A stretch of DNA of 64,000 nucleotides. Origin: Desmonostoc muscorum LEGE 12446 (GTDB taxonomy: Bacteria; Cyanobacteriota; Cyanobacteriia; Cyanobacteriales; Nostocaceae). This document shows positions 54,486 through 62,989 of the stretch, in pieces; positions within the stretch are counted from its first letter, which is position 1, and each line of letters opens with the position of its first letter. Under the pieces are notes generated by a model. The model saw only the letters and a program-made list of their open reading frames with translations. It had not been told where the DNA came from and searched no databases. The stretch covers positions 558,001-622,000 of the forward strand of contig NZ_JADEXS020000001.1 in the NCBI RefSeq assembly GCF_015207005.2, read 5' to 3'. The translations under genes and the position numbers were made by a program.

Positions 54486-55100
54486 TTAATAACCATTAAT
54501 AATCCCTACAAGTATTTTCACAAGCAACGATAAATCTTCTGGAACTTGATAGCGTTTTTGGTCTTGAGTCACCTGGCGATTTGCGCGATGGTAAACTCCA
54601 AAACGCCAGTCTTCACCAGTCGTAACTGCTCCATACAGAAGTTCAGATGTGGATTTAGTCCATTCATCCAGTGCAATTAATTCAATAGCAAGTTGAGTAA
54701 ATCCTCTAACTAAATCTGATTGTTTCGCTTCGATGACCAATAAATTTTGAGGCGCTGCAATATAATAGTCGAGAGTTCCTTTCAGATAGTCGTTAACGGC
54801 AATAGAATATTCTATATTGAGTCGCTGATTAGTTAAATCGCAGACTTGAAACAAAATCGGACCAATTAAAGCTTCACGTCTAGCAGTTTCATTAACTAAA
54901 TCGATGTGAGATAAATTACGCTGAAGCTGATGCTGTAAAAACTGTAAATCGAAAATTTCTGAAGATTCAGGTAGAGTTAAATTTCTCCTTTCAAAAGTAC
55001 AATTTAACTCGGCTAAAATATCATCAATAGTAAAGGGTAATTCAAAATATCGGCTAAAGGTATAAGATTCACCAGCTTTGAGAATGCGGCGGGAATTCAT
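54486..55100 (-). CDS. PD-(D/E)XK nuclease-like hypothetical protein
   Basis: 204 residues. A probable restriction-endonuclease-like core: LKGTLDYYIAA (Asp) near 108-118, then LLVIEAKQSD (E-x-K) near 121-130 and the helix GFTQLAIELIAL near 134-145. The N-terminal 100 residues are helical and less conserved-looking. It is convergent with the HNH gene, 27 bp apart. Common in cyanobacteria, function unknown. Confidence 0.75.
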   Translation of the reverse strand: MNSRRILKAGESYTFSRYFELPFTIDDILAELNCTFERRNLTLPESSEIFDLQFLQHQLQRNLSHIDLVNETARREALIGPILFQVCDLTNQRLNIEYSIAVNDYLKGTLDYYIAAPQNLLVIEAKQSDLVRGFTQLAIELIALDEWTKSTSELLYGAVTTGEDWRFGVYHRANRQVTQDQKRYQVPEDLSLLVKILVGIINGY

Positions 55101-55636
55101 AAAACAGCTAAGCCAAGTTGATTCTATTTATTCACTCTAACTTATTGGGGAATGGGGAATTGCCAAAAGTTGGGGGGATGAGTATCCCTGTACAAATCGC
55201 TAGTAGGAAATACAGCAAATTGGAATTTGGTGAGGTACAGATAATTGTAGGGAACATGGCTGTGCCCCTACCCGTGTACTTCATTTAGCTGAAATACGCT
55301 GTATCAAATCTGTTCTGAAATCATTAGACCTGCCTTAAAAATAGAGACTGGGGATTGGGGATTGGGGACTGGGAAAGAGATATTTTCATTCCATCCTTGT
55401 GCTCGCGTAGCGTGCGCTTTGCGCTCACTGTGTTCATGGAGTCTCTTGCAAAAGTCCCTGACACCCCACCCCCAACCCCTCCCCTTGGTAAGGGGAGGGG
55501 AGCGTTTGCGTAAGCATATGCGGGGTGGGGTTCTTTATTTTTGATTTATGCAAGAGGTCTATTCCTCAATCTGGAGTACCCTGAGGCTACTTTTAGGCTT
55601 ATGATTTGAAGGAAATCGGACTTGTAGCTAAATCAA
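55101..55636. other. Repeat-rich intergenic region
   Basis: 536 bp contain short GGGGAAT repeats (55148-55160), a GTAGGGAACATGGCTGTGCCCCTAC palindrome-like REP (55247-55271), GGGGATT/GGGGACT units (55346-55372), and a hairpin with 11-bp arms CCCCTCCCCTT/AAGGGGAGGGG (55476-55500). No credible gene. Confidence 0.75.
55476..55500. repeat. GC-rich hairpin, 11-bp perfect arms
   Basis: CCCCTCCCCTT-GGT-AAGGGGAGGGG. It is part of a larger repeat whose ends ACCCCACCCC and GGGGTGGGGT (55462-55471 and 55522-55531) also pair. Confidence 0.85.
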
Positions 55637-58153
55637 ATGTTACGAATTCTCTTGATTGATGACAATCCGAACGATCGCCTTTTAGCAATTCGGCAATTGG
55701 AACGTGAGTTTTCTGATCTCCAACTAGAACAAGTTGGCGCAGCAGAAGACTTCGCCGAGGCATTGCAGAGGGGGCAATTTAACTTGGTTGTCACCGATTA
55801 TCAATTGCGCTGGAGTAATGGGATAGAAGTACTACACGCAATTAAAGCTAGTTATCCTAACTGTCCTGTGATTATGTTCACCAACAGCGGCACTCAGGAG
55901 ATTGCTGTGGAGGCCATGAAGTCTGGATTGGATGACTATGTGATCAAATCTCCTCAGCACCAGGTACGCTTAACAGTGGCAGTGCGATCGGCACTAGAAC
56001 GAGCTGAAACTCGCCAAAAAGCCGCAAATTTAGAAATTCGGTTTCAAACTCTGCTCAACCGCTTAAATGTTGGGATTTATCGGGCAACTTTTGATGGTTC
56101 TTTATTGGAATGCAACCCAGCATTCCTGCGTTTGATTGGGTTGGGAGCCTTACCCCAAGAGCAAGCGAGTCGGTTCATTGAGCTTTATTTTCAGCCAGAA
56201 GATTATACTCAGCTAATTAATCAACTGCGAGAAAATGGTGAAGTGCGCGATCGCGAAATGCAATTGCGACGAGCTGATGGTAGTTTGATTTGGGTGCGTG
56301 TAAGTAAAATCTTCAGCAAAATCGATGGTAAAGCTATCATTGATGGCTTGGTAGAAGATATTAGCGATGCCTATCGGCAAGCTATGCAACGCAAACGAGT
56401 AGAGTTAGAACGAGAGCAACTCCTCATCAGCGAACAAGCCGCCCGCATGGAAGCTGAAGCTGAAAAGCAAAATTACAGTTTACTCTCAGAAGCCAGTCGA
56501 TTGCTCGTATCTTCCCTCGATTACCGCACAACTCTGGCAAAATTAGCCCACTTGGTGGTTCCAACTTTAGCTGATTGCTGTTTTATTGATATCGTTGACA
56601 ATAATTTGACAGTATTTGAGGAACCAGTTGTTGCAGCAACTACTCCGGAAAAAGAAGCACTAGCACTCGTACTCAGACGGTTTTATTCCATCTCAGCGGA
56701 TACTGATTTTGGTGTGAGAAAGGTTTTGCAAACAGGCGAACCAGAATTAGTTACTGATGTGGCGGCGGATTCTTTTTTACTAGCGATGAACCAGGACGCA
56801 GAAACCCAACGGTTGATGCGCCAGATAAATATCCAATCTTATATAATTGTGCCCCTAGTCGCTGGGGATGCCTACGGTGGGCTGCGCCTACGCAAGCTAG
56901 GTACCATTACTTTGATTAGCACCCAAGGAAACCGTCGCTACACTCACAGTAACTTAAATATGGCTCAAGCCCTAGCTCAGCGGGCAGCCATAGCAATCGA
57001 CAATGCTCGGCTTTACCAGCAATCAATAGATGCAAATCGCATTAAAGATGAGTTTCTCGCTGTTTTGTCTCACGAAATCAGAACTCCCCTAAATCCGATT
57101 TTGGGTTGGGCAAAACTTCTGCGTAGCAACAAATTAGATGAAAAAAAGACTGCTTTAGCTCTGGAAACCATTGAACGTAATGCTAAGTTACAAACTAAAC
57201 TGATTGAAGACTTGTTAGATATTTCCCGCATCTTGCGAGGTAAACTTAGTCTCAATGTTTGCCCAGTTGATTTGGCAACCATTATTCGAGCCGCGATGGA
57301 AACAGTACGACTATCAGCGGAAGCGAAATTAATTCAAATTTATTCTGCTCTCGATCCTGCCGTTGGTCAAGTGTTTGGGGATGCAGGGCGCTTGCAACAA
57401 ATTGTCTGGAATCTCCTTTCCAACGCCATTAAATTTACTCCTGAAGGCGGACAAGTTGAGATTTATTTAGAGCAAATCGATTTTCAGGTACAAATCAGAG
57501 TTAGAGACACAGGCAAAGGAATCAGCCCAGATTTTCTGCCTTATGTGTTTGAAACCTTTCGTCAAGCCGATAGTGCAACCACTAGAAAATTTGGCGGCTT
57601 AGGTTTGGGATTAGCAATTGTGCGTTATTTAGTAGAAATGCATGGTGGAACTGTCTCGGCAGAAAGTTTAGGAGAAGGCCAGGGAGCAACCTTTATTGTT
57701 CAGTTGCCGATGATACTTACTGATGCCGTTGATAGTAGTAAAGAAAGCGATGCAACAGTCAGCAATACTGCGGCTTTTAATGGTCTGAAAATTTTAGTTG
57801 TAGATGACGAGCCTGATTCTCTAGAGTTAGTTAGCTTCATACTCCAACAGTCTGGAGCCACTGTTACAGCTGTGTCATCAGCAACAGAAGTATTGGAAAT
57901 ATTACCACAGTGGAAGCCAGATTTACTCGTGAGCGATATCGGAATGCCAGAAATGGATGGTTATATGCTACTGAGACAAATCAGGTCAATGAGTCGAGAA
58001 CAAGGAGGGCAAATTTTAGCGATCGCTCTCACAGCGTATGCTGGAGAAGGCAACGAACAGCAAGCGATGGAAGCAGGTTTTCAAGCTCATATTAGCAAGC
58101 CAATAGATCCAGCCCAGTTAATTGAAACCATTGCTAACTTAGTGCAAAAATAA
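55637..58153 (+). CDS. Hybrid histidine kinase REC-PAS-GAF-HisKA-HATPase-REC
   Basis: 838 residues. The N-terminal receiver (LLIDDNPNDR, VVTDYQLRW, IMFTNSG, YVIKSPQH) is followed by PAS (about 135-255), a coiled coil and GAF (about 285-455). The kinase has H-box VLSHEIRTPLNPILGW (His near 479), N-box IVWNLLSNAIKFTPEGG, DTGKGISP, and FGGLGLGLAIVR. A C-terminal receiver (LVVDDEPDS, LLVSDIGMPEMDG, ALTAYAG, SKPID) ends it. In the GAF domain YGGLRLRKLGT looks repeat-encoded. The N-terminal half is paralogous to the kinase at 60492. ATG start. Confidence 0.94.
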   Translation: MLRILLIDDNPNDRLLAIRQLEREFSDLQLEQVGAAEDFAEALQRGQFNLVVTDYQLRWSNGIEVLHAIKASYPNCPVIMFTNSGTQEIAVEAMKSGLDDYVIKSPQHQVRLTVAVRSALERAETRQKAANLEIRFQTLLNRLNVGIYRATFDGSLLECNPAFLRLIGLGALPQEQASRFIELYFQPEDYTQLINQLRENGEVRDREMQLRRADGSLIWVRVSKIFSKIDGKAIIDGLVEDISDAYRQAMQRKRVELEREQLLISEQAARMEAEAEKQNYSLLSEASRLLVSSLDYRTTLAKLAHLVVPTLADCCFIDIVDNNLTVFEEPVVAATTPEKEALALVLRRFYSISADTDFGVRKVLQTGEPELVTDVAADSFLLAMNQDAETQRLMRQINIQSYIIVPLVAGDAYGGLRLRKLGTITLISTQGNRRYTHSNLNMAQALAQRAAIAIDNARLYQQSIDANRIKDEFLAVLSHEIRTPLNPILGWAKLLRSNKLDEKKTALALETIERNAKLQTKLIEDLLDISRILRGKLSLNVCPVDLATIIRAAMETVRLSAEAKLIQIYSALDPAVGQVFGDAGRLQQIVWNLLSNAIKFTPEGGQVEIYLEQIDFQVQIRVRDTGKGISPDFLPYVFETFRQADSATTRKFGGLGLGLAIVRYLVEMHGGTVSAESLGEGQGATFIVQLPMILTDAVDSSKESDATVSNTAAFNGLKILVVDDEPDSLELVSFILQQSGATVTAVSSATEVLEILPQWKPDLLVSDIGMPEMDGYMLLRQIRSMSREQGGQILAIALTAYAGEGNEQQAMEAGFQAHISKPIDPAQLIETIANLVQK

Positions 58154-58213
58154 TTTGTAATTCGTAATTCGTAATTCGTAATTGTTATTGTGTAAATTTT
58201 GTGTGTTAGCAAA

Positions 58214-58402
58214 ATGCAACTAAGGTGCAGGGCGATGCATCAAAGGTGCAGGTCGATGCAACTAAGGTGCAGGGCGATGCAACTAAGGTGCAGGGCGATG
58301 CAACTAAGGTGCAGGGCGATGCAACTAAGGTGCAGGGCGATGCAACTAAGGTGCAGGGCGATGCAACTAAGGTGCAGGTCGATGCAACTAAGGTGCAGGG
58401 CG
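58214..58402 (+). repeat. 21-bp tandem repeat, nine copies
   Basis: Nine head-to-tail copies of a 21-bp unit (atgcaactaaggtgcagggc + g). Only unit 2 (atcaaa, gtcg) and unit 8 (gtcg) differ; the array is otherwise exact, which suggests recent expansion or homogenisation. Because 21 is a multiple of 3, each frame encodes a heptapeptide repeat (MQLRCRA in one, DATKVQG in another). Confidence 0.97.
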
Positions 58403-58447
58403 ATGAACGAAGAATCTCCACGCCTTGAGGCTGAAAAGTGTCAATAA
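58214..58447 (+). CDS. Possible small repeat protein (MQLRCRA)n upstream of a kinase gene
   Basis: From the ATG in the first repeat unit an open frame of 77 codons encodes nine Cys/Arg-rich heptads and the tail MNEESPRLEAEKCQ. Its TAA stop lies 7-9 bases inside the kinase gene that starts with GTG at 58438, so translational coupling is possible. A ribosome site before the first ATG is not evident. It may be coding, or only a by-product of the tandem repeat. Confidence 0.35.
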   Translation: MQLRCRAMHQRCRSMQLRCRAMQLRCRAMQLRCRAMQLRCRAMQLRCRAMQLRCRSMQLRCRAMNEESPRLEAEKCQ

Positions 58448-59685
58448 TGGAAAGTAAAAACCGTTCCTGGCAAAAAAGCTATGGTATCGCTGTACTCGCC
58501 AGCGGTTTAGCACTGTTATTTTCTCTACTTGTATCGCCACTGTTAGAGAACATTACCTTTTCTGTGTTTTTTGCCGCTGTGGTGCTGAGTTCGTGGTATG
58601 GAACTCGCGGCTCAAGTTTATTTGCAACTTTCCTGTGTAGCTTGGCTATCACTTACTTTTTCTTACCACCAACTTATTCACTGAGTATTTTAACCCTGGA
58701 TGGCTTTATCCGCCTGGGGTTATTTGTGATTGTATCGGTGCTAACTAGCGAATTGAATGCTGCTTGGAGACGCACAGAGTTAAAGCTGCGAGAAAGTGAA
58801 ACTGGCTATCGTGAAATGGCAGAGGCGGTGCAGAACTATGCCAACGAATTAGAGCAACGAGTCGCCGAACGGACAGCCGCCTTAGTTGAAGCCAACAAAG
58901 AACTTGAAACCTTTGGTTATTCAGTTTCCCATGACCTACGCGCTCCTTTGCGATCGATGCAAGGTTTAGCTCAAGCACTACAGGAAGATTATAGCGATCG
59001 CTTAGACAGCGATGGCCAAGATTATATCCAAAGGATTGTCGCCTCTGCTGAACGGATGGATGGACTAATTCAAGACCTACTTGACTACTCGCGCTTGAGT
59101 CGGGTAGAAATTAAGCTGCGTGTACTTGATCTGACAGATATTGTTACAGAAGCCATCAACCAACTAGAAGTAGAATTGCGATCGCCAAAGGCGGGGCGTA
59201 GCCCATCGGCACAAGCTCAGGTAAACCTAGAACAACCGCTTCCAGAAGTTACAGGTCATCGCACAATTTTAGTACAAGTACTTGTAAACCTACTGAGTAA
59301 CGCCATTAAATTTGTACCCGCTAATAGACAACCCCAAATTCGTATATGGGCAGAAATCGTAGGGAAAGAGGGGGGAGATGAGGGAGAAAATACTTCCTCA
59401 TCCCCCTCATCCCCCTCATCCCCCTCATCCCCCTCATCCCCCGCGTCTTCCATTCGCCTCTGGGTAGAAGATAACGGTATTGGCATTGCACCAGAACATC
59501 AGCAGCGAATTTTTAACGTGTTTGAAAGATTACATACTCAAGACAGTTATCCTGGTTCTGGCATTGGCTTGGCAATTGTCCGCAAAGGCGTTGAACGTAT
59601 GGGGGGACAGGTCGGTGTAGAGTCAATAGTAGGTCAAGGCAGTCGCTTTTGGATTCAACTACAAAAACTTCCGACGAAAACATGA
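58438..59685 (+). CDS. DUF4118 (KdpD-like membrane) sensor histidine kinase
   Basis: 415 residues. Three to four membrane helices of the DUF4118 type (12-100, with FFAAVVLSSWYGTRGSSLFATFL) precede a coiled coil (YANELEQRVAERTAALVEANKEL). The kinase has H-box FGYSVSHDLRAPLRSM (His near 164), N-box VQVLVNLLSNAIKFVP, DNGIGIAP and GSGIGLAIVRK. The GTG start has GAGG 7 bases upstream. Two repeat-derived inserts are SPKAGRSPSAQAQ (near 250) and a Ser/Pro-rich stretch from nonamers (near 320-337). It overlaps the next regulator gene by 4 bp. Confidence 0.92.
   Translation: MSIMESKNRSWQKSYGIAVLASGLALLFSLLVSPLLENITFSVFFAAVVLSSWYGTRGSSLFATFLCSLAITYFFLPPTYSLSILTLDGFIRLGLFVIVSVLTSELNAAWRRTELKLRESETGYREMAEAVQNYANELEQRVAERTAALVEANKELETFGYSVSHDLRAPLRSMQGLAQALQEDYSDRLDSDGQDYIQRIVASAERMDGLIQDLLDYSRLSRVEIKLRVLDLTDIVTEAINQLEVELRSPKAGRSPSAQAQVNLEQPLPEVTGHRTILVQVLVNLLSNAIKFVPANRQPQIRIWAEIVGKEGGDEGENTSSSPSSPSSPSSPSSPASSIRLWVEDNGIGIAPEHQQRIFNVFERLHTQDSYPGSGIGLAIVRKGVERMGGQVGVESIVGQGSRFWIQLQKLPTKT
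59362..59446 (+). repeat. 9-bp repeat (CCCCCTCAT) inserted in frame in the kinase gene
   Basis: A GGGGGGAGATGAGGGAG arm faces four to five CCCCTCATC nonamers; they encode EGGDEGE and (SSP)n. The insert lies between the IRIWAEI strand and the LWVEDNGIGI motif, the same loop as in the phytochrome gene. Confidence 0.9.
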
Positions 59686-60134
59686 ACATAGAGCAGCAGA
59701 CAATCTTACTAGCAGAAGACGATTCCGATCAAGTCCTGTTAATTCGTCGTGCTTTACGCAAAGCTAATCTGATGCAACCCCTACAAGTTGTCAGCAACGG
59801 AGAAGCCGCTATTTCTTACCTGTGTGGTGAAGGAGAATATGCTGATCGAGAATGCTACCCTTTGCCGATACTGATTTTGTTAGACCTGAAAATGCCCCGC
59901 AAATCTGGGTTTGAAGTTTTGGAGTGGCTCAAGCAACAACCTGAACTCAGACGCTTACCAGTTATTGTGCTGACGACTTCTAAAGAAATAACCGATGTTC
60001 ATAAAGCTTATGATTTGGGTGTCAATTCCTATTTAGTTAAACCTGTAGCATTTAGTGACTTGACTGCAATGATAAAGTTACTTGATGCCTATTGGCTGAA
60101 CTTAAATCAACAGCCGTTGGTTTACAGCGATTAA
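59682..60134 (+). CDS. Rcp1-like response regulator
   Basis: 150 residues from the ATG at 59682, which overlaps the kinase stop (ATGA). A single receiver domain: LLAEDDSDQ, phospho-Asp in ILLDLKMPRKSG near 65, VVLTTSKE, and SYLVKPVA. The C-terminal LLDAYWLNLN helix is typical for Rcp1-type proteins. It is the cognate partner of the DUF4118 kinase, judged by coupling. Confidence 0.93.
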   Translation: MNIEQQTILLAEDDSDQVLLIRRALRKANLMQPLQVVSNGEAAISYLCGEGEYADRECYPLPILILLDLKMPRKSGFEVLEWLKQQPELRRLPVIVLTTSKEITDVHKAYDLGVNSYLVKPVAFSDLTAMIKLLDAYWLNLNQQPLVYSD

Positions 60135-60491
60135 TGGTTTAGCCTAGAAAAGGCATCATTAAGTAATTCATAATTCGTAATTCGTAATTCGTAATTCATG
60201 AAGAAATTCAGTTGATTGAGCTATTCTGTGGTATGGGTTTAGTATTGCTAAACCCTTAGAGCATGGTCTATCGATGTGAAAATAGCTTTAACTAAGTGAG
60301 ATTCGTTAGTCAACTGTATTATTGTCGAGAGTACGACACCGAAAGATTTATAGCAATTCTTCAAAATGAAGCAACAGATGTAAATCAGCAAAGTCTTGCT
60401 GCATCTAAGCTTCTTAATTACGAATTACGAATTACGAATTACGAATTACATTCTGCACTTAGAGCTTCTCAAGCATCAATTTTGGCTTCTC
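60135..60491. other. Intergenic region with ATTACGA repeats
   Basis: Heptamer repeats ATTCGTA at 60163-60198 and, in the opposite orientation, ATTACGA at 60414-60449 flank about 215 bp. That stretch contains a 71-codon + frame (60296-60511) without convincing protein features. The pair of oppositely oriented arrays could form a long hairpin. Confidence 0.65.
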
Positions 60492-62477
60492 ATGCACATT
60501 CTGATTATTGACGACAATCCAAACGACCGTTTCATGATTATCCGGGAGATGCGGCGAGAATTTCCTGGTGTAGAAATAGTGGAAGTGGGTGAACCAGAAA
60601 ACTTTGAGCAAGCACTGGTAGCAGGTTGTTTTGATTTGACAATCACCGATTATCAACTGCGTTGGAACAATGGTTTAGAAATATTGCATCTCCTGAAGAA
60701 CCGCTATCCCGATCGCCCCGTAATTATGTTTACAAATACAGGCAATCAGGAAATAGCCGTTGAGGCCATGAAAAGCGGACTTGATGATTACATCTTGAAG
60801 TCACCCAAGCACTTAGTTCGTTTATCCGCAACGGTGAGGTCTGTCTTAGAACGCAACCAAACTCGGCAAAGAGCTAGCTTTTTAGAGAACCGCTTGCAAT
60901 CTCTACTCAATCAATTAAATGTCGGCGTGTTTCGGGCAATTCCTGACGGACAACTGTTAGAAGTTAACAGCGCATTTCTTAGACTTCTCAGACTTAATTC
61001 TCTAGAAGAAATTCAGGGTAATAGTAGCTTTAATGAGATTTTTTCTAGAGCCGGAGATATTACACCACAGAAAAGACGAGAACGAGAATTAAGAATACGT
61101 AGAATAGATGGTAGTTATATATGGGTATCAGTGAATGAAACTCTCAATATAACTAATGCAGAAGTGGTGATTGATGGGCTAGTGGAAGATATTACCGGGC
61201 GCAAACGCTCAGAAGAAGCACTAAAACGGTATGCGACAAGATTACAGACTCTCCAGGAGTTAGATCGGTCGATTTTGGGGGCAATCTCTCCCACCGGAAT
61301 TGCGAAAGCGGCTCTGGCTTCGACTTATCCCTTACTTCCTTGTCAATTATTGGATGTAACATTGTTTGATTGGGAAAATGAACAAGCTACTGTTTTAGCT
61401 GTTCAGTCAAGCGATCGCATTGGCTTTGCCATTGGTGAAACTTTCTCATTACATGATTTTGGCAACATTGAAAACTTGCAACAAAACCAGGTGATGATGA
61501 TTGAAAACCTCGCTGACCATCCCAGACCTTATCGCGTTCAACAGCGGCTGTTCGACCAAGGCATTCGCTTAATTATGAATGTACCTGTAATTGCTCAACA
61601 ACAGCTAATCGGTTCCTTGAACGTGGGAGTAATTCAACCGTGGTCATTAACTGAAGAAGATGTGGAAATTGCCCGCGAGGTGGCAAATCAGTTAGCGATC
61701 GCCATCCAGCAATCCCGCCTGCGCGAACAATTGCAACGCTACACCGAACAACTAGAACAACTAGTTCACAACCGCACAGAACAGCTTGAAGAAGCCAACA
61801 GTGCCTTAGAAGCCTTTGCCTACTCCATCTCCCACGACTTACAGGAACCTCTGCGTGCCATTCGGGGATTTGCCACTATTCTTTTAGAAGACTACGAAAC
61901 CGTATTGAATTCAGGCGGGCAAGATTTACTTTATCGCATCGCCAGTAACGTAGACCGCATGGACAACCTACTGGTAGACTTATTAGAATACAGCCGCTTG
62001 AGTCGCATTGATTTGCCGCTGCAGCCAATTAACCTCAACTCACTAGTCAAGCAAGTGCTGAGGCAATTAGAAGTATCTCTGCAACAAAAGCAAGCCCAAG
62101 TGACAATTACAGAACCTCTGCTGGAAGTTGTGGGAAACTACCGCACCGTGGAGCAGATTATCACCAATTTAGTAACCAATGCCATCAAGTTTGTAGCTCC
62201 TGGAATTCAACCCCAAGTCAGAATATGGGCAGAACACCGCGAACCCTGGGTACGCTTGTGGTTAGAAGACAATGGCATAGGCATCTCACCACAGCATTGG
62301 GAGCGGATTTTTGGTGTTTTCGAGCGTCTGCACAGCATCGAAGCCTACCCTGGCACTGGAATCGGACTAGCGATCGTCCGTAAAGGCATTGAACGCATGG
62401 GCGGACAAGTAGGTATGGAGTCAGAAGTCTCCCAAGGTAGTCGCTTTTGGATAGAACTACCAGAATTTGTTAAATGA
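60492..62477 (+). CDS. REC-PAS-GAF-histidine kinase
   Basis: 661 residues from the ATG at 60492 (MHILIIDDNPNDR); the 32 codons upstream in frame are repeat-encoded (ITNYELRITNY) and not real. The receiver domain (TITDYQLRWNNG, IMFTNTGNQ, YILKSPKH) is followed by PAS (about 130-240), GAF (about 260-410) and a coiled coil. The kinase has H-box FAYSISHDLQEPLRAI (His near 454), N-box QIITNLVTNAIKFV, DNGIGISP and GTGIGLAIVRK. The receiver and PAS are paralogous to the hybrid kinase at 55637, the kinase core to the DUF4118 kinase. Confidence 0.94.
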   Translation: MHILIIDDNPNDRFMIIREMRREFPGVEIVEVGEPENFEQALVAGCFDLTITDYQLRWNNGLEILHLLKNRYPDRPVIMFTNTGNQEIAVEAMKSGLDDYILKSPKHLVRLSATVRSVLERNQTRQRASFLENRLQSLLNQLNVGVFRAIPDGQLLEVNSAFLRLLRLNSLEEIQGNSSFNEIFSRAGDITPQKRRERELRIRRIDGSYIWVSVNETLNITNAEVVIDGLVEDITGRKRSEEALKRYATRLQTLQELDRSILGAISPTGIAKAALASTYPLLPCQLLDVTLFDWENEQATVLAVQSSDRIGFAIGETFSLHDFGNIENLQQNQVMMIENLADHPRPYRVQQRLFDQGIRLIMNVPVIAQQQLIGSLNVGVIQPWSLTEEDVEIAREVANQLAIAIQQSRLREQLQRYTEQLEQLVHNRTEQLEEANSALEAFAYSISHDLQEPLRAIRGFATILLEDYETVLNSGGQDLLYRIASNVDRMDNLLVDLLEYSRLSRIDLPLQPINLNSLVKQVLRQLEVSLQQKQAQVTITEPLLEVVGNYRTVEQIITNLVTNAIKFVAPGIQPQVRIWAEHREPWVRLWLEDNGIGISPQHWERIFGVFERLHSIEAYPGTGIGLAIVRKGIERMGGQVGMESEVSQGSRFWIELPEFVK

Positions 62478-62587
62478 GAGCCTATTTACAGCAGATTGCA
62501 GCTTGGTGAGGTACAGGTTATCGTAGGGGCGCACAGCTGTCATACGTATCAACTTAAGCCTGGCGAATAGAATTCGCGCGCCACTTG

Positions 62588-62708
62588 CTTCTCCCAAGGG
62601 GAGACGCTGCGCGAACAAGTCGGCAGAGCCGACGGCAGTTGCTCATGGGGGAAACCCCCAGACGCTCGCGGACTCGCTAACGCTGTTGGCGTCTCCCCTT
62701 GGGAGAAG
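62588..62708. mobile_element. MITE-like element with 20-bp perfect terminal inverted repeats
   Basis: CTTCTCCCAAGGGGAGACGC at 62588-62607 and its exact complement at 62689-62708 flank 81 bp with smaller palindromes (GTCGGCAGAGCCGAC, GGGGGAAACCCCC). There is no coding capacity. The target duplication is not clear. Confidence 0.75.
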
Positions 62709-62938
62709 ACCGCACTGCCTCCCCAACGCAGTGGCTTGGCTACACAGGCTTTCGTCCGCCTACCTTGTCCTAACAGAAAATTAAGGGTTTTGAAACCTGC
62801 GTAGGCAGGTAAAGTTTAGTGTAGACGCGGTTTCTAACCGCCCGTTTCGCGTTACTTGACACCAATGGCAAGATGCCCACCCCACAAGATTGGATAATTT
62901 ATTTCTTGGTAATCCCTAACAATTTTCCACTCATAGGA

Positions 62939-62972
62939 AAAGGCGATCCAGACTGAGACTGCGATCGCCTTT
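62939..62972. terminator. Hairpin terminator between convergent genes
   Basis: Arms AAAGGCGATC and GATCGCCTTT enclose a 14-base loop. It lies 18 bp after the end of the PhoX gene and is symmetrical enough to act in both directions. The right arm contains a HIP1 core. Confidence 0.7.
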
Positions 62973-62989
62973 AATGTTTTGCTAATCCC

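Larger units (their letters stand above)
62478..62989. other. Repeat-filled intergenic region
   Basis: 512 bp between convergent genes. A GTAGGGGCGCACAGCTGT half-palindrome (62524-62541) and a MITE-like inverted repeat (62588-62708) are followed by GC-rich repeat-like DNA and a hairpin terminator near 62939-62972. No gene. Confidence 0.75.

Noticed and set aside
58214..58402. CRISPR array
   Set aside because: The 21-bp units are directly adjacent with no spacers; it is a simple tandem repeat.
58206..58421. Minus-strand ORF with CTLVASP heptads
   Set aside because: It arises only because the 21-bp repeat is a multiple of three; no start signal and no protein features.
60396..60491. N-terminal extension of the REC-PAS-GAF kinase
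   Set aside because: The 32 extra codons are repeat-derived (ITNYELRITNY); the receiver domain begins at the ATG at 60492.
60296..60511. 71-codon + strand ORF before the REC-PAS-GAF kinase
   Set aside because: Its C-terminal half is encoded by ATTACGA repeats and overlaps the kinase start; no family resemblance was recognised.
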